From Desulfobacterales bacterium (GTDB lineage Bacteria; Desulfobacterota; Desulfobacteria; Desulfobacterales; SpSt-501), in NCBI GenBank assembly GCA_025454275.1, contig JALOOS010000005.1:1-33192 (forward strand): a stretch of 33,192 nt of DNA, written 5' to 3'. Positions 7,109-15,041 of the stretch are shown here, one piece after another; the first letter of the stretch is position 1, and each line of letters begins with the position of its first letter. The notes under the pieces are model-generated. The model had not been told where the DNA came from. It saw only the letters and a list, made by a program, of their open reading frames with translations, and made no database searches. A program made the position numbers and the translations under genes.

Positions 7109-8049
7109 TGCTGCCGCTGTTGGGGGGGGTGTTCCTGGGCTGGTCCCTGGGGGCCAACGACGCGGCCAACTGCTTCGGCTCGGCGGTGGCCTCCCGCATG
7201 GTCAAGTTCCGGACGGCGGCTGCGCTGTGCGCGCTCTTCGTGGTGGTCGGTGCGGTGTTGCAGGGCCGCGCGGGCATCGAGACGCTCAAGGAGCTGACGG
7301 GGGTCAACCTGGAGCAAGCCGTGGTGATTACGGTGGCCGCCGCCCTGACCGTAAGCATCATGACCATAACCGGCCTGCCGGCCTCGACCTCCCAGGCCGC
7401 GGTGGGGGCGATTTTGGGGATCGGCTTCTTCAACCAGGACCTGAACCTCGCGGGGCTGGGCAAGGTGGTGGCCTGCTGGTTCGGCACCCCGGTCGGGGCC
7501 GTGCTGGCCGCCCTGGCGCTCCACCAGCTGCTCGGTGCGGTCTACAACCGGCTGCCGATCACCCTTTTTCAGAGCGACATGCTGCTCCGGGCCGGGCTCA
7601 TCACCGCTGGCGCCTACGCCTCCTACGCCCTGGGGGCGAACAACGTGGCCAATGCCACCGCGGTCTTCGTCGGGGCGGAAATGCTCTCGGTCTCCGCGGC
7701 CGCGCTGATCGGCGGGCTGAGCATCGCTTTCGGCGTGCTCACTTACAGCCGCGGGGTCATGGAGACCGTGGGGCGCAAACTGGTCCGGCTGGACCCCTTC
7801 TCAGCGCTGGTGGTGGTTCTGGCCGGAGGGGTGACGGTGCACTTCTATACGCTCATGGGGGTGCCGGTCTCCACCTCCCAGGCGGTGATCGGCGCGGTGC
7901 TCGGCATCGGTATCATCAAGGGGGTGCAGACCATCCGGCGCGCGACGCTCTACGGGATCCTGGCGGGCTGGTTTCTGACGCCGCCGGTCGCCTGCTTCAT
8001 CGCCATGTGCATTTACTTCGCGATGCACCTGCAGTACGTCCCGCGCTGA
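7108..8049 (+). CDS. pit: PiT family inorganic phosphate transporter
   Basis: A 313-residue membrane protein with the duplicated PiT signature: LGWSLGANDAANCFGS near the N-terminus and SYALGANNVANATAVF near residue 175. Each is followed by a GLPASTSQA or GVPVSTSQA re-entrant segment. At least nine hydrophobic segments are visible. It should import inorganic phosphate (metal-phosphate complexes) with protons or sodium at the inner membrane. It is coupled to the DUF47 gene and ends only 4 bp from the convergent lon stop. Length is at the short end for the family, lacking the large central loop of E. coli PitA. Confidence 0.9.
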   Translation: MLPLLGGVFLGWSLGANDAANCFGSAVASRMVKFRTAAALCALFVVVGAVLQGRAGIETLKELTGVNLEQAVVITVAAALTVSIMTITGLPASTSQAAVGAILGIGFFNQDLNLAGLGKVVACWFGTPVGAVLAALALHQLLGAVYNRLPITLFQSDMLLRAGLITAGAYASYALGANNVANATAVFVGAEMLSVSAAALIGGLSIAFGVLTYSRGVMETVGRKLVRLDPFSALVVVLAGGVTVHFYTLMGVPVSTSQAVIGAVLGIGIIKGVQTIRRATLYGILAGWFLTPPVACFIAMCIYFAMHLQYVPR

Positions 8050-8053
8050 CGAC

Positions 8054-10411
8054 TCACTTCTCGAGTGCGATCTTCAGGACATCCGTCATCTTGTCGACGA
8101 AGTGAAAGCGGATCTCCTTCTGCACCTTTTTGGGGATGTCCTCGATGTCCTTCTGGTTCTCCTTGGGCAGGATCACGGTTTTGATGCCCGCCCGGTGGGC
8201 GGCCAGCACTTTTTCCTTGATGCCGCCGACCGGGAGCACCCGGCCGCGCAAGGTGATTTCGCCGGTCATCGCGAGATCCCGGACCACGCGCTGCTTGGTG
8301 AGAAAAGAGACGAGCGCCGTCAGCATCGTGACCCCGGCCGATGGCCCGTCCTTGGGGATGGCCCCGGCGGGGATGTGGATGTGAATGTCGAGGTTTTCGA
8401 AGGTCTCCTCGGAAATTCCCAGCCGCGAGGCCTTGGTGCGGATGAAGCTGAGCGCCGCCTGGGCGGACTCCTTCATCACATCGCCGAGCTGGCCGGTCAG
8501 AATCAGGCGGTCCTTGCCTTTCATGCCGGTGGCTTCCACGAAGAGGATGTCGCCGCCGAACTGAGTCCAGGCGAGCCCGGTCGCCACCCCGGGCGTCGAG
8601 GTGCGGGCCTTGGCCTCGGCGGTGAACTTCACCGGGCCCAGGTATTTGGCGATGGCCTGGGTCTTGATCGTCTCAGAGGTGACGCTCCCCTCGGCGACCC
8701 TGCTCGCCACCCCGCGGCAGATGGTGCCGATCTCCCGTTCCAGGTTGCGCAGACCCGCCTCGCGCGTGTAGCCGGAGATGATGTGCCGCAGGGCGCCGCG
8801 GCTGAAGCGGACCTGTCCGGCTTTCAGCCCGTTCGCCTCCCGCTGGCGGGGGATGAGGTGGCGCTCGGCGATGTGAACCTTCTCGTCCTCGGTGTAGCCC
8901 AGAAGCTGCAGCACCTCCATGCGGTCCCGCAGGGCCGGAGGGACGGTGTCGAGGATGTTGGCCGTGGCGATGAACATCACCTTCGACAGGTCGAAGGGGA
9001 CATCGAGGTAGTGGTCCTGGAAGGAGTGGTTCTGCTCGGGGTCGAGCACCTCCAGCAGGGCCGAGGAGGGGTCGCCGCGGAAGTCGGCGCCCAGCTTGTC
9101 GATTTCATCCAGCATGAAGACCGGGTTGTTGGACTCCGCGCGCCGGATGCCCTGGATGATCCGTCCCGGCAGGGCCCCGACATAGGTGCGCCGGTGGCCG
9201 CGGATTTCGGCCTCGTCGCGCACCCCGCCGAGCGACATGCGGTGGAACTTGCGTCCCAGCGCCCGTGCGATCGACTGGCCGAGGGAGGTCTTGCCGGTGC
9301 CGGGCGGGCCGGCGAAGCAGAGGATCGGCCCCTTGGAGTCCGGCTTGAGCTTGCGCACGGCCAGGTACTCGATGATGCGCCGCTTGGGTTTCTCCAGGCC
9401 GTAGTGGTCGTCGTCGAGCACCTTGCGGGCTTTTCTGATGTCGAGGTTGTCCTCGGTCCCCTGGTGCCAGGGCAGAGCGGTCAGCCAGTCGAGAAAGGTG
9501 GTGGCGACCGTGTACTCCGCCGAGGAGGGATGCATGCGCGCCAGGCGCTCCAGTTCGCGGTCGGCCTCCTTGGCCGCCTCCGGCGGCAGGTTCTTCTCCT
9601 TGACCTTGGCCCGGTACTCTTCGATCTCCACCGAGCCCTCGTCTTTTTCCCCCAGCTCGCTCCGGATCGCCTTGAGCTGCTCGCGCAGGTAGTACTCGCG
9701 CTGCTTTTTGTCCATGTCCTCCTTGACCTGGTCGTGGATCTTCTTGCCGAGCTCAAGGATTTCGAGCTGCTTGTTGAGGATGCGGCTGACGAGCTTCAGG
9801 CGTTCGCCGACCGGCAGGGTTTCGAGCACCTTCTGTTTTTCCTCCATGGAGGCGTTGAGGGAGGAGGCGATCATGTCGGCCAGGGTTCCCGGCTCCTTGA
9901 TCGACTGCGCCATGTACACCACCTCGGCCGGCAGCGTCGGGGAGTGCTGCACCACCCGGGCGAAGAGGTTGACGACGGTGGTCATCAGCGCCTCGATCTC
10001 GGTGTCCCGGGCGGGGTCCTCCTCCAGGTGCTCGACGGCGGCCTGCTGGAAGGGCTTGCCCTCGGCCGGCTGAATCTGCTTGATGCGGAAGCGGCCCAGC
10101 CCCTGCACCAGCAGCTGGGTGCGGTTCTCCGGGGTCTTGGCCATCTTCAGGATCATCGCGCTCGTGCCGATGGCAGCGTAGTGGTCGGCGGGCGGCATGG
10201 CCTCGGGGTTTTCCGCGGAGCGGGCCGGCACCATGCCCAGCATGCGGTCCTTGGACATGGCCTCGTCGATCAGCTGGACCGAGTCCGGGTGCACGACCAT
10301 GAGCGGGAAGACCATTTTCGGGAAGAGCACGTTGTCGGTGATGGGCAGGACGGGCAGGACCCCGGGCATCTTGGCCGCGCCCGGTTGCTCCGGCGCTTTT
10401 TCGTCAGTCAT
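8054..10411 (-). CDS. lon: ATP-dependent protease La (Lon)
   Basis: A complete 785-residue LonA protease. Order: N-terminal substrate-recognition domain (about 18-210), coiled coil (220-300), AAA+ module with Walker A GPPGTGKTS (368-376) and Walker B VFMLDEID (431-438), then the peptidase domain with catalytic S691 in PKDGPSAG and K734 in GGIKEKVLAAH. It degrades misfolded and regulatory proteins in the cytoplasm. The ATG at 10411 has GGGAG about 8 nt upstream. It follows hsp20 on the same strand at 75 bp, a sensible protein-quality-control pair that may be co-transcribed. It is convergent with pit. Confidence 0.97.
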   Translation of the reverse strand: MTDEKAPEQPGAAKMPGVLPVLPITDNVLFPKMVFPLMVVHPDSVQLIDEAMSKDRMLGMVPARSAENPEAMPPADHYAAIGTSAMILKMAKTPENRTQLLVQGLGRFRIKQIQPAEGKPFQQAAVEHLEEDPARDTEIEALMTTVVNLFARVVQHSPTLPAEVVYMAQSIKEPGTLADMIASSLNASMEEKQKVLETLPVGERLKLVSRILNKQLEILELGKKIHDQVKEDMDKKQREYYLREQLKAIRSELGEKDEGSVEIEEYRAKVKEKNLPPEAAKEADRELERLARMHPSSAEYTVATTFLDWLTALPWHQGTEDNLDIRKARKVLDDDHYGLEKPKRRIIEYLAVRKLKPDSKGPILCFAGPPGTGKTSLGQSIARALGRKFHRMSLGGVRDEAEIRGHRRTYVGALPGRIIQGIRRAESNNPVFMLDEIDKLGADFRGDPSSALLEVLDPEQNHSFQDHYLDVPFDLSKVMFIATANILDTVPPALRDRMEVLQLLGYTEDEKVHIAERHLIPRQREANGLKAGQVRFSRGALRHIISGYTREAGLRNLEREIGTICRGVASRVAEGSVTSETIKTQAIAKYLGPVKFTAEAKARTSTPGVATGLAWTQFGGDILFVEATGMKGKDRLILTGQLGDVMKESAQAALSFIRTKASRLGISEETFENLDIHIHIPAGAIPKDGPSAGVTMLTALVSFLTKQRVVRDLAMTGEITLRGRVLPVGGIKEKVLAAHRAGIKTVILPKENQKDIEDIPKKVQKEIRFHFVDKMTDVLKIALEK

Positions 10412-10486
10412 CGTCGTCTCCCTCTTTTGCGGCCGTGACGGCAGCCACCGCGGTCGCCGTGCAGGCGTCAGCGGGCGATTTCACGG

Positions 10487-10933
10487 TTATTCGTCGGCGA
10501 TGGGCACCTTCACTGCCTGATCGGTGGGCCGTTTCACCAGGCGGATTTCCAGGAACCCGTTCTTGGAGGCCGCCGATACCTTGTCCGGGTCGATCGGGCT
10601 CGGCAGGAACAGGATGCGCTCGAAACGGCCGTACTGGATCTCGGCCAGCCGGTAGGTGTTTTCCGGGCCGCAGGCCGGCGCCTGGCGTTGCCCCTGGATG
10701 CGCACCGCCTTGCTGCTGATCTCCACCTCGATGTCCTGCCCGGAGACGCCGCCGACCTCCGCCATGATCACGATCTGCTCCGGCGTTTCGTACATGTCCA
10801 TCGGCGGCCGCCAGGTCCGTTCGGACAGCATGAAGGAGGGGCCCATCGAGCCGAGCATGTCCTCCAGGGTCTTTTCAAAACGGGAGGAGAGCTCATCGAA
10901 GTTGTCTCCGAATCGAATCTTGAAGAATTCCAT
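10487..10933 (-). CDS. Small heat shock protein, Hsp20/alpha-crystallin family
   Basis: A 148-residue holdase. The alpha-crystallin domain spans about 45-140 (PPMDMYETPEQIVIMAEVGG, IEVEISSKAVRIQGQR, FERILFLPSPID, then NGFLEIRL in place of the usual NGVL). The C-terminal tail AVKVPIADE has a reduced I-x-I type motif (VPI). The N-terminal arm MEFFKIRFGDNFDEL is acidic and aromatic. AAGGAA sits 7 nt upstream of the ATG. It lies directly upstream of lon. I see no clear sigma32 promoter or CIRCE element in the 224 bp before it. Confidence 0.92.
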   Translation of the reverse strand: MEFFKIRFGDNFDELSSRFEKTLEDMLGSMGPSFMLSERTWRPPMDMYETPEQIVIMAEVGGVSGQDIEVEISSKAVRIQGQRQAPACGPENTYRLAEIQYGRFERILFLPSPIDPDKVSAASKNGFLEIRLVKRPTDQAVKVPIADE

Positions 10934-11013
10934 GGCGAGTTCCTTGATCGTTGAGGGTCCTCGGGAAGGATGCGCCGACTGATCCGGTGGAAGTGGTTTT
11001 ACAATCCCGTCTG

Positions 11014-11051
11014 ACGGCCGCGGGTCCCACCGCGGCGGGACCCGCGGCCGT
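11014..11051. terminator. Strong GC hairpin between epmA and hsp20
   Basis: Perfect 15-bp arms (ACGGCCGCGGGTCCC and its complement) around an 8-nt loop. It sits 107 bp past the epmA stop and 81 bp before the hsp20 start, both on the minus strand. The hairpin is very stable but no T-run follows on either strand, so it may act as a U-less terminator, an RNA-stability element or a protein-binding site. Confidence 0.5.
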
Positions 11052-11157
11052 GATCCGAGGTTATCGAAACGCTTCTAGCACATGTCGGAGGGCAAGTAAA
11101 CCCATGCCGAACGCAGGGGGCGGCCGGGTGGGGAGGAGGTTAGACACCCTCCGGTGC

Positions 11158-12066
11158 TCAGAGCGCCTCCGGCACAAAGGCCACGACCGCGTCGATCGCG
11201 GCCGCATCGCAGAAGAGCATCGCCAGCCGATCGAGGCCGAGTGCGTTTCCGGCGCAGGCGGGCAGGTCGGCCAGTGCCGCAAGGAATCGCTCCGGCAGCG
11301 GGGTCACGGTTTTTCCGGCGGCGCGCTGGCGCTCCTGCTCGGCTTCGAATCGGCGCCGCTGCTCGCGCGGCTCGTTCAGCTCGCTGAAGCCGTTGCAAAG
11401 CTCCAGGCCGCCGATGTAAAGCTCGAAGCGTTCGGCCACCCTTGGATCGCCGGGCTTCAGGCGGGCGAGAGAAGCGTGTTCGGCGGGGTAGTCGACCAGG
11501 AAGGTCGGCCGCTGTCGGCCGAGATGAGGTTCGATCGCAAGCCCCATCCATTCGTCGAAGCGGCCCTGCGCCAGGGCCTCCGCGACCGGAACGGGAGCGA
11601 AGCGGGAGAAGGCTTCGGCCACGCTCAGCCGCTCCCAGGGCAGGGAGAGATCGATCGCAAGCCCCTGGTAGGTGAGCGTTCGGTCCGAGCCCAGCTCGCC
11701 CGCAATGGAGCGCACCAGCGCCTCGCAGTCGCGCATCAGGTCGTTGTAGGAGGCGCCGGCGGCATACCACTCGATCAGGGTCATCTCCGGCAGGTGCCGC
11801 CGCCCCCGCTCCGCCTTGCGGAAACATTTGCTGATCTGGAAGATGCGTTCGCAGCCGGCGGCGAGCAGCCGTTTCATGCAGATTTCGGGCGAGGGCTGCA
11901 GCACCCACCCCTCGGCGGTGATGAACTCGATGTGGGCCTCGGGCAGCGCCGCCGGCAGGCGCAGCGGGGTCTCCACCTCGAGGTAGCCGCCGGAACGGAA
12001 GAAACGGCGGACAGCGTCCACGATTGCGGCGCGTCGCTCCAGATTGCGTTGGTTGGGGTGCGGCAT
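11158..12066 (-). CDS. epmA: Elongation factor P (R)-beta-lysine ligase, EpmA/GenX family
   Basis: A 302-residue class II lysyl-tRNA-synthetase-like protein without the anticodon-binding domain, the hallmark of EpmA (also GenX, PoxA or YjeA). Visible are the motif 1 region YLEVETPLRLPA, the motif 2 region SKCFRKAERGRRHLPEMTLIEWY, and motif 3 GNALGLDRLAMLFC. In E. coli it attaches beta-lysine, made by the aminomutase EpmB, to a lysine of EF-P to help ribosomes pass proline runs. Neither efp nor epmB is in the window, but a KamA enzyme that could make beta-lysine lies 5.6 kb away. No clear Shine-Dalgarno precedes the ATG at 12066 (an AT-rich GATTTTAAATT precedes it), so initiation may be weak or leaderless. 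Confidence 0.9.
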   Translation of the reverse strand: MPHPNQRNLERRAAIVDAVRRFFRSGGYLEVETPLRLPAALPEAHIEFITAEGWVLQPSPEICMKRLLAAGCERIFQISKCFRKAERGRRHLPEMTLIEWYAAGASYNDLMRDCEALVRSIAGELGSDRTLTYQGLAIDLSLPWERLSVAEAFSRFAPVPVAEALAQGRFDEWMGLAIEPHLGRQRPTFLVDYPAEHASLARLKPGDPRVAERFELYIGGLELCNGFSELNEPREQRRRFEAEQERQRAAGKTVTPLPERFLAALADLPACAGNALGLDRLAMLFCDAAAIDAVVAFVPEAL

Positions 12067-12263
12067 AATTTAAAATCGGGCAGGCCGGCGCACCCGCCGC
12101 CGGGTCGTTGCAGCCTCGCGCATTTGCTGATATGACCTCTCTACATCATGATATTTCCCGGCGTCAAACGCGCGCCGGCCGAGGCCGCCGGGAGCGGTCA
12201 CGACCCGATCCGCCGGGGCCGCTCAGACGGCCGATCGGATGACGCCGACGAAAGGACATTCAG

Positions 12264-12362
12264 ATGGCCAAATCGCAGGATGTGAAGAAGGACGCCAAGA
12301 AGCAGCCCAAGAAAACGCTCAAGGAGAAGCGCCAGGAGAAGAAGCTGAAGAAAAAGCAGTAG
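12264..12362 (+). CDS. Lys-rich 32-residue microprotein
   Basis: A tiny ORF starting MAKSQDVKKDAKKQPKK and ending in KKLKKKQ; about half the residues are lysine or arginine and there is no hydrophobic core. AAAGGA lies 7 nt upstream of the ATG and a 34-bp palindrome begins 3 bp after the stop, so it looks like a complete small transcription unit. I recall similar short MAKSQD-type Lys-rich proteins annotated as hypothetical in proteobacteria, without known function. The composition suggests an unfolded nucleic-acid-binding or ribosome-associated peptide. It faces the RRM RNA-binding gene convergently. Confidence 0.6.
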   Translation: MAKSQDVKKDAKKQPKKTLKEKRQEKKLKKKQ

Positions 12363-12364
12363 CC

Positions 12365-12398
12365 ATGTTTCCTGCGCCGCCGGCGGCGCAGGAAACAT
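12365..12398. terminator. Perfect 34-bp palindrome between convergent genes
   Basis: Arms of 17 bp (ATGTTTCCTGCGCCGCC and its exact complement) with no spacer. It begins just after the microprotein stop and lies 75 bp beyond the stop of the RRM gene on the opposite strand. As RNA it forms a long stem from either strand, so a bidirectional terminator is the simplest reading, though there is no U-tract. Perfect symmetry also allows a protein-binding site. Confidence 0.5.
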
Positions 12399-12472
12399 TC
12401 ATGTGCACAAAAAGTTCTCGCCGGGCGGGATGGCCTGCGGTCGCATTCCTCTTCCGGGTGAGTCCCTCGGGG

Positions 12473-12808
12473 CTAGTAGCGCCGGCCGCCGCCGGCGCCG
12501 CGCGCGAACCCGGAACCGGGACGGCCGCCGCGGCCGCCGCCGAAGCCGCCCTCCCGCTCTTTGCGCTCCCGGGCCTCGCTGACGGTGATCCGCTTGCCGC
12601 GCAACTCCCCTCCGTTGAACTGCGCGATCGCCTTCTGGGCCTCCTCCTCGCTTTCCATCTCCACGAACCCGAACCCTTTGCTCTGGTTGGAAAACCGGTC
12701 CTTTATGATGGCGACGGAGGCCACTTTGCCCACGGATGAAAAATTGTGGGTCAGGTCCGTTTCCGTGACATCGCTCGCCAGATTGCCGATGTAAAGCCGC
12801 TTGTTCAT
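12473..12808 (-). CDS. RRM-domain RNA-binding protein with glycine-rich tail
   Basis: A 111-residue protein with a single RNA recognition motif: RNP2 LYIGNL (residues 5-10) and RNP1 KGFGFVEM (44-51). It ends in a Gly/Arg-rich tail (about 88-111) resembling cyanobacterial and proteobacterial Rbp cold-shock proteins and plant GRPs. It should bind single-stranded RNA, possibly as a chaperone. The start at 12808 is set by the RRM beginning right after it and by AAAGGA about 8 nt upstream; the frame stays open further upstream to 13030 but that part is unlike the family. The leader contains an intrinsic terminator between a good promoter and this gene, which suggests attenuation or autoregulation. 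Confidence 0.92.
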   Translation of the reverse strand: MNKRLYIGNLASDVTETDLTHNFSSVGKVASVAIIKDRFSNQSKGFGFVEMESEEEAQKAIAQFNGGELRGKRITVSEARERKEREGGFGGGRGGRPGSGFARGAGGGRRY

Positions 12809-12868
12809 GATCCAGATCCTTTCATTTTCGTAAAGGGTGGGGTGCCGGGCGGCCGCTGATGCGGACAG

Positions 12869-12902
12869 AAAAAAACCACCACACTTTGTATAGTGTGGTG
12901 GT
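12869..12902 (-). terminator. Intrinsic terminator within the leader of the RRM gene
   Basis: On the minus strand, an 11-bp perfect stem (ACCACCACACT with AGTGTGGTGGT, loop of 6) is followed immediately by a run of T. It is the most canonical rho-independent terminator in the window. It lies about 60 bp before the RRM start codon and about 75 bp after the candidate promoter's -10 box, so it would end a short RNA of about 105 nt unless read through. Confidence 0.75.
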
Positions 12903-12980
12903 CTCATCCGACACTTCAAAATGTTGGTCCACCCCTGTCGGCCGCGGCGGCCATCGATATCGTTCCGCTGGGGCAGTGAT

Positions 12981-13009
12981 AAACTAACCCAAAACAGGTG
13001 GCCGGTCAA
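12981..13009 (-). promoter_or_regulatory. Candidate promoter for the RRM gene leader
   Basis: Minus strand: -35 TTGACC (13009-13004), 17-bp spacer, -10 TAGTTT (12986-12981). Predicted start is near 12974, giving a leader of about 165 nt that contains the intrinsic terminator. It is back to back with the plus-strand promoter of the exporter operon. Confidence 0.45.
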
Positions 13010-13041
13010 GGGCATATTTCGCTTCCGCAAACACCGATTGC

Positions 13042-13070
13042 TTGAAACCCGTCCGAAATTTAGATAAATT
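13042..13070 (+). promoter_or_regulatory. Promoter for the first exporter operon
   Basis: TTGAAA (13042-13047), 17-bp spacer, TAAATT (13065-13070), about 30 bp upstream of the HlyD-type gene. Spacing is ideal and the region is AT-rich. Confidence 0.55.
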
Positions 13071-13099
13071 CAACAGATAGGGCCGTAAAAAGGAGGGCC

Positions 13100-14266
13100 G
13101 TGAAAAAGCGCTTGATTCTTGTGGCATTCGTGCTGCTGGTGGCCGCTGTCGGCGCTCTGGTTCTATGGGGCCAACGCGCCCGCCGCGCCGCCGAGCGCTA
13201 TTACTCCGGTACGATCGAGGCGACTCAGGCCCGCCTCTCCTTCCAGGTCAGCGGCCGGGTGCAGGCGGTTCCGGCGGACGAGGGCCGGTGGGTGCAGCCG
13301 GGCGAGGTCATGGCCATCCTTGAACGGGAGGAGTTCGACGCGCAGCTTGAGCAGGCGCGGGCGGCGTTGCGCCGGGCCGAGGAGGCGGTCAAACAGGCCG
13401 AGGTCGCCCTCCAGGTCGGCCGCCGGGTGCTGCCGGCGGAGGTCGAGCGGGCCGAGGCGGCCGTCAAGGCCCTGGAGGCGCAGCGCCTGCAGGCGGAGAA
13501 GGGATTCCGCATCCAGGAGGTCGAGCGCGCGCGGCTGGCGGTCGAAGCCGCCCGGGCGACGCTCGACAATGCCCGCCGGGAAAAGGAGCGCAACGAGGCG
13601 CTCTTCCGGAAGGGGGTCGTGGCCGAACGCACCCGGGACAATGCCGATCTGGCCTTCCAGACCGCGCTCCGGGAACACGGCCGGGCACTGGAGGCCTACC
13701 GGCTGGCCCAGGAAGGCTCACGACCCGAGGAGATCGATACGGCCCGCTCACGGCTCGAGGAGGGGCAGGCCGCCCTGCGGCTGGCCCGGAGCAACCTCCA
13801 GCGGCTGCAAGCCTTCGAGCAGGAAGTGGAGTCCGCCCGCGCCCAGGCGGCCGCCGCGCGCGCCGCGCTCCATCTGGCGGAGATTCAGCGCAACCGCACC
13901 GAGCTCAGGGCGCCCTTTGCCGGCATCGTTCTCAGCCGCAGCCTCGAGCCGGGCGAGGTGGTTTCGCCCGGCCGCGAGGTGCTCTCCATCGCCGATCTGA
14001 GCACGGTGGATCTCAAGATTTTCGTGAGTGAGACCGAGATCGGCCGGGTTGTGCCGGGCCAGGCGGTGGAGGTGCGGATCGATACCTTTCCCGACCGGGT
14101 CTACCCTGGGCATGTGGCCTACATATCTCCCCAGGCCGAGTTCACCCCGCGAATCATCCAGACCCCGCAGGAGCGGGTCAAACTGGTCTACCTGGTGAAG
14201 ATCACGGTCGCCAACCCGAACCTGGAGCTTAAGCCCGGGATGCCCGCCGATGCCTGGTTGCGTTGA
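13100..14266 (+). CDS. HlyD-family periplasmic adaptor of YbhGFSR-like ABC exporter
   Basis: A 388-residue membrane fusion protein. It has an N-terminal signal anchor (MKKRLILVAFVLLVAAVGAL), a biotinyl-lipoyl half near 42-75 (SGTIEATQARLSFQVSGRV), a long Ala/Arg/Glu-rich coiled coil from about 75 to 255, the second lipoyl half (TELRAPFAGIVLSRSLEPGE) and a beta-barrel (VDLKIFVSETEIGRVVPGQ). It links inner-membrane permeases to an outer-membrane channel; no TolC gene is visible. The GTG start at 13100 has AGGAGG only 3 nt away, a short spacing. Its end overlaps the first ATPase by 17 bp. The order adaptor-ATPase-ATPase-permease-permease matches ybhGFSR of E. coli, with YbhF split in two. Confidence 0.88.
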   Translation: MKKRLILVAFVLLVAAVGALVLWGQRARRAAERYYSGTIEATQARLSFQVSGRVQAVPADEGRWVQPGEVMAILEREEFDAQLEQARAALRRAEEAVKQAEVALQVGRRVLPAEVERAEAAVKALEAQRLQAEKGFRIQEVERARLAVEAARATLDNARREKERNEALFRKGVVAERTRDNADLAFQTALREHGRALEAYRLAQEGSRPEEIDTARSRLEEGQAALRLARSNLQRLQAFEQEVESARAQAAAARAALHLAEIQRNRTELRAPFAGIVLSRSLEPGEVVSPGREVLSIADLSTVDLKIFVSETEIGRVVPGQAVEVRIDTFPDRVYPGHVAYISPQAEFTPRIIQTPQERVKLVYLVKITVANPNLELKPGMPADAWLR

Positions 14267-15041
14267 GCCGCCCCGGGACGCCTCCCGCGCGTCCGGAGAC
14301 ATCGCCGTGGAGGGGGTCAGCCGGCGCTTCGGCGCTCTCACGGCCGTCAGCGCGGTCTCCTTCCATGTTCCGCAGGGGGAGCTGGTCGGCCTCGTGGGCT
14401 CCGACGGCGCCGGCAAGACCACGCTCCTGCGGATGATCGCCGCCCTGCTGCCGCCGAGTGCCGGGTCGATCCGGGTGGGCGGCCTCGATACGGTGGCCGC
14501 CCGCACCGGCGTTAAACGGCGGATCGGCTACATGCCCCAGCGCTTCGGCCTCTACGCCGACCTCACGGTGGCCGAAAACCTCGACTTCGTCATGGACGTC
14601 GGCGGTATCTCCGGCGCCGAACGCCGCCGCCGCCGCGAGCGCTATCTTGCCTTTTCGAACCTTTCGCCCTTTGTCGACCGCCGCGCCGGGGATCTCTCCG
14701 GGGGGATGAAACAGAAGCTGGGCCTGGCCTGCGTGCTCGTGCACGAGCCCGCGGTGCTGATTCTGGATGAGCCCACCAGCGGGGTGGACCCGGTCTCGCG
14801 TCAGGAGTTCTGGGAGATTCTCTCCGGCATGAACGCCGCGGGCATGACGATCCTCTTCTCCACGGCCTACCTCGACGAGGGGGAGCGCTGCCGGCGGCTG
14901 CTCGTGATGCACAACGCCCGCATCCTGGCCGACGCGGCGCCCGGGGCGATCCGGGCCGGCTTCAGCTCGCTCGAGGAGGCCATGATCGCGCGGCTGCAGT
15001 CGGCGGACGCGGCCCTGAGCGAGGAGCGCCTTGGGACCTGA
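14250..15041 (+). CDS. ABC transporter ATPase (YbhF N-terminal-half-like)
   Basis: A 263-residue ABC ATPase. Walker A is GSDGAGKT (50-57), the signature is an intact LSGGMKQK (149-156), and Walker B is VLILDEP (169-175). The H-loop histidine is replaced: A206 in STAYLDE, where canonical subunits have STH. This resembles the N-terminal half of E. coli YbhF. Together with the next gene, whose signature is degenerate but whose H-loop is intact, it should form an asymmetric heterodimer with one competent ATP site. The start overlaps the adaptor gene and the stop overlaps the next ATPase by 11 bp. Confidence 0.87.
   Translation: MPGCVEPPRDASRASGDIAVEGVSRRFGALTAVSAVSFHVPQGELVGLVGSDGAGKTTLLRMIAALLPPSAGSIRVGGLDTVAARTGVKRRIGYMPQRFGLYADLTVAENLDFVMDVGGISGAERRRRRERYLAFSNLSPFVDRRAGDLSGGMKQKLGLACVLVHEPAVLILDEPTSGVDPVSRQEFWEILSGMNAAGMTILFSTAYLDEGERCRRLLVMHNARILADAAPGAIRAGFSSLEEAMIARLQSADAALSEERLGT

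Noticed and set aside
8102..10438. 778-codon plus-strand frame opposite lon
   Set aside because: Shadow of lon; no domain motifs and a biased His/Gly/Leu/Asp-rich composition.
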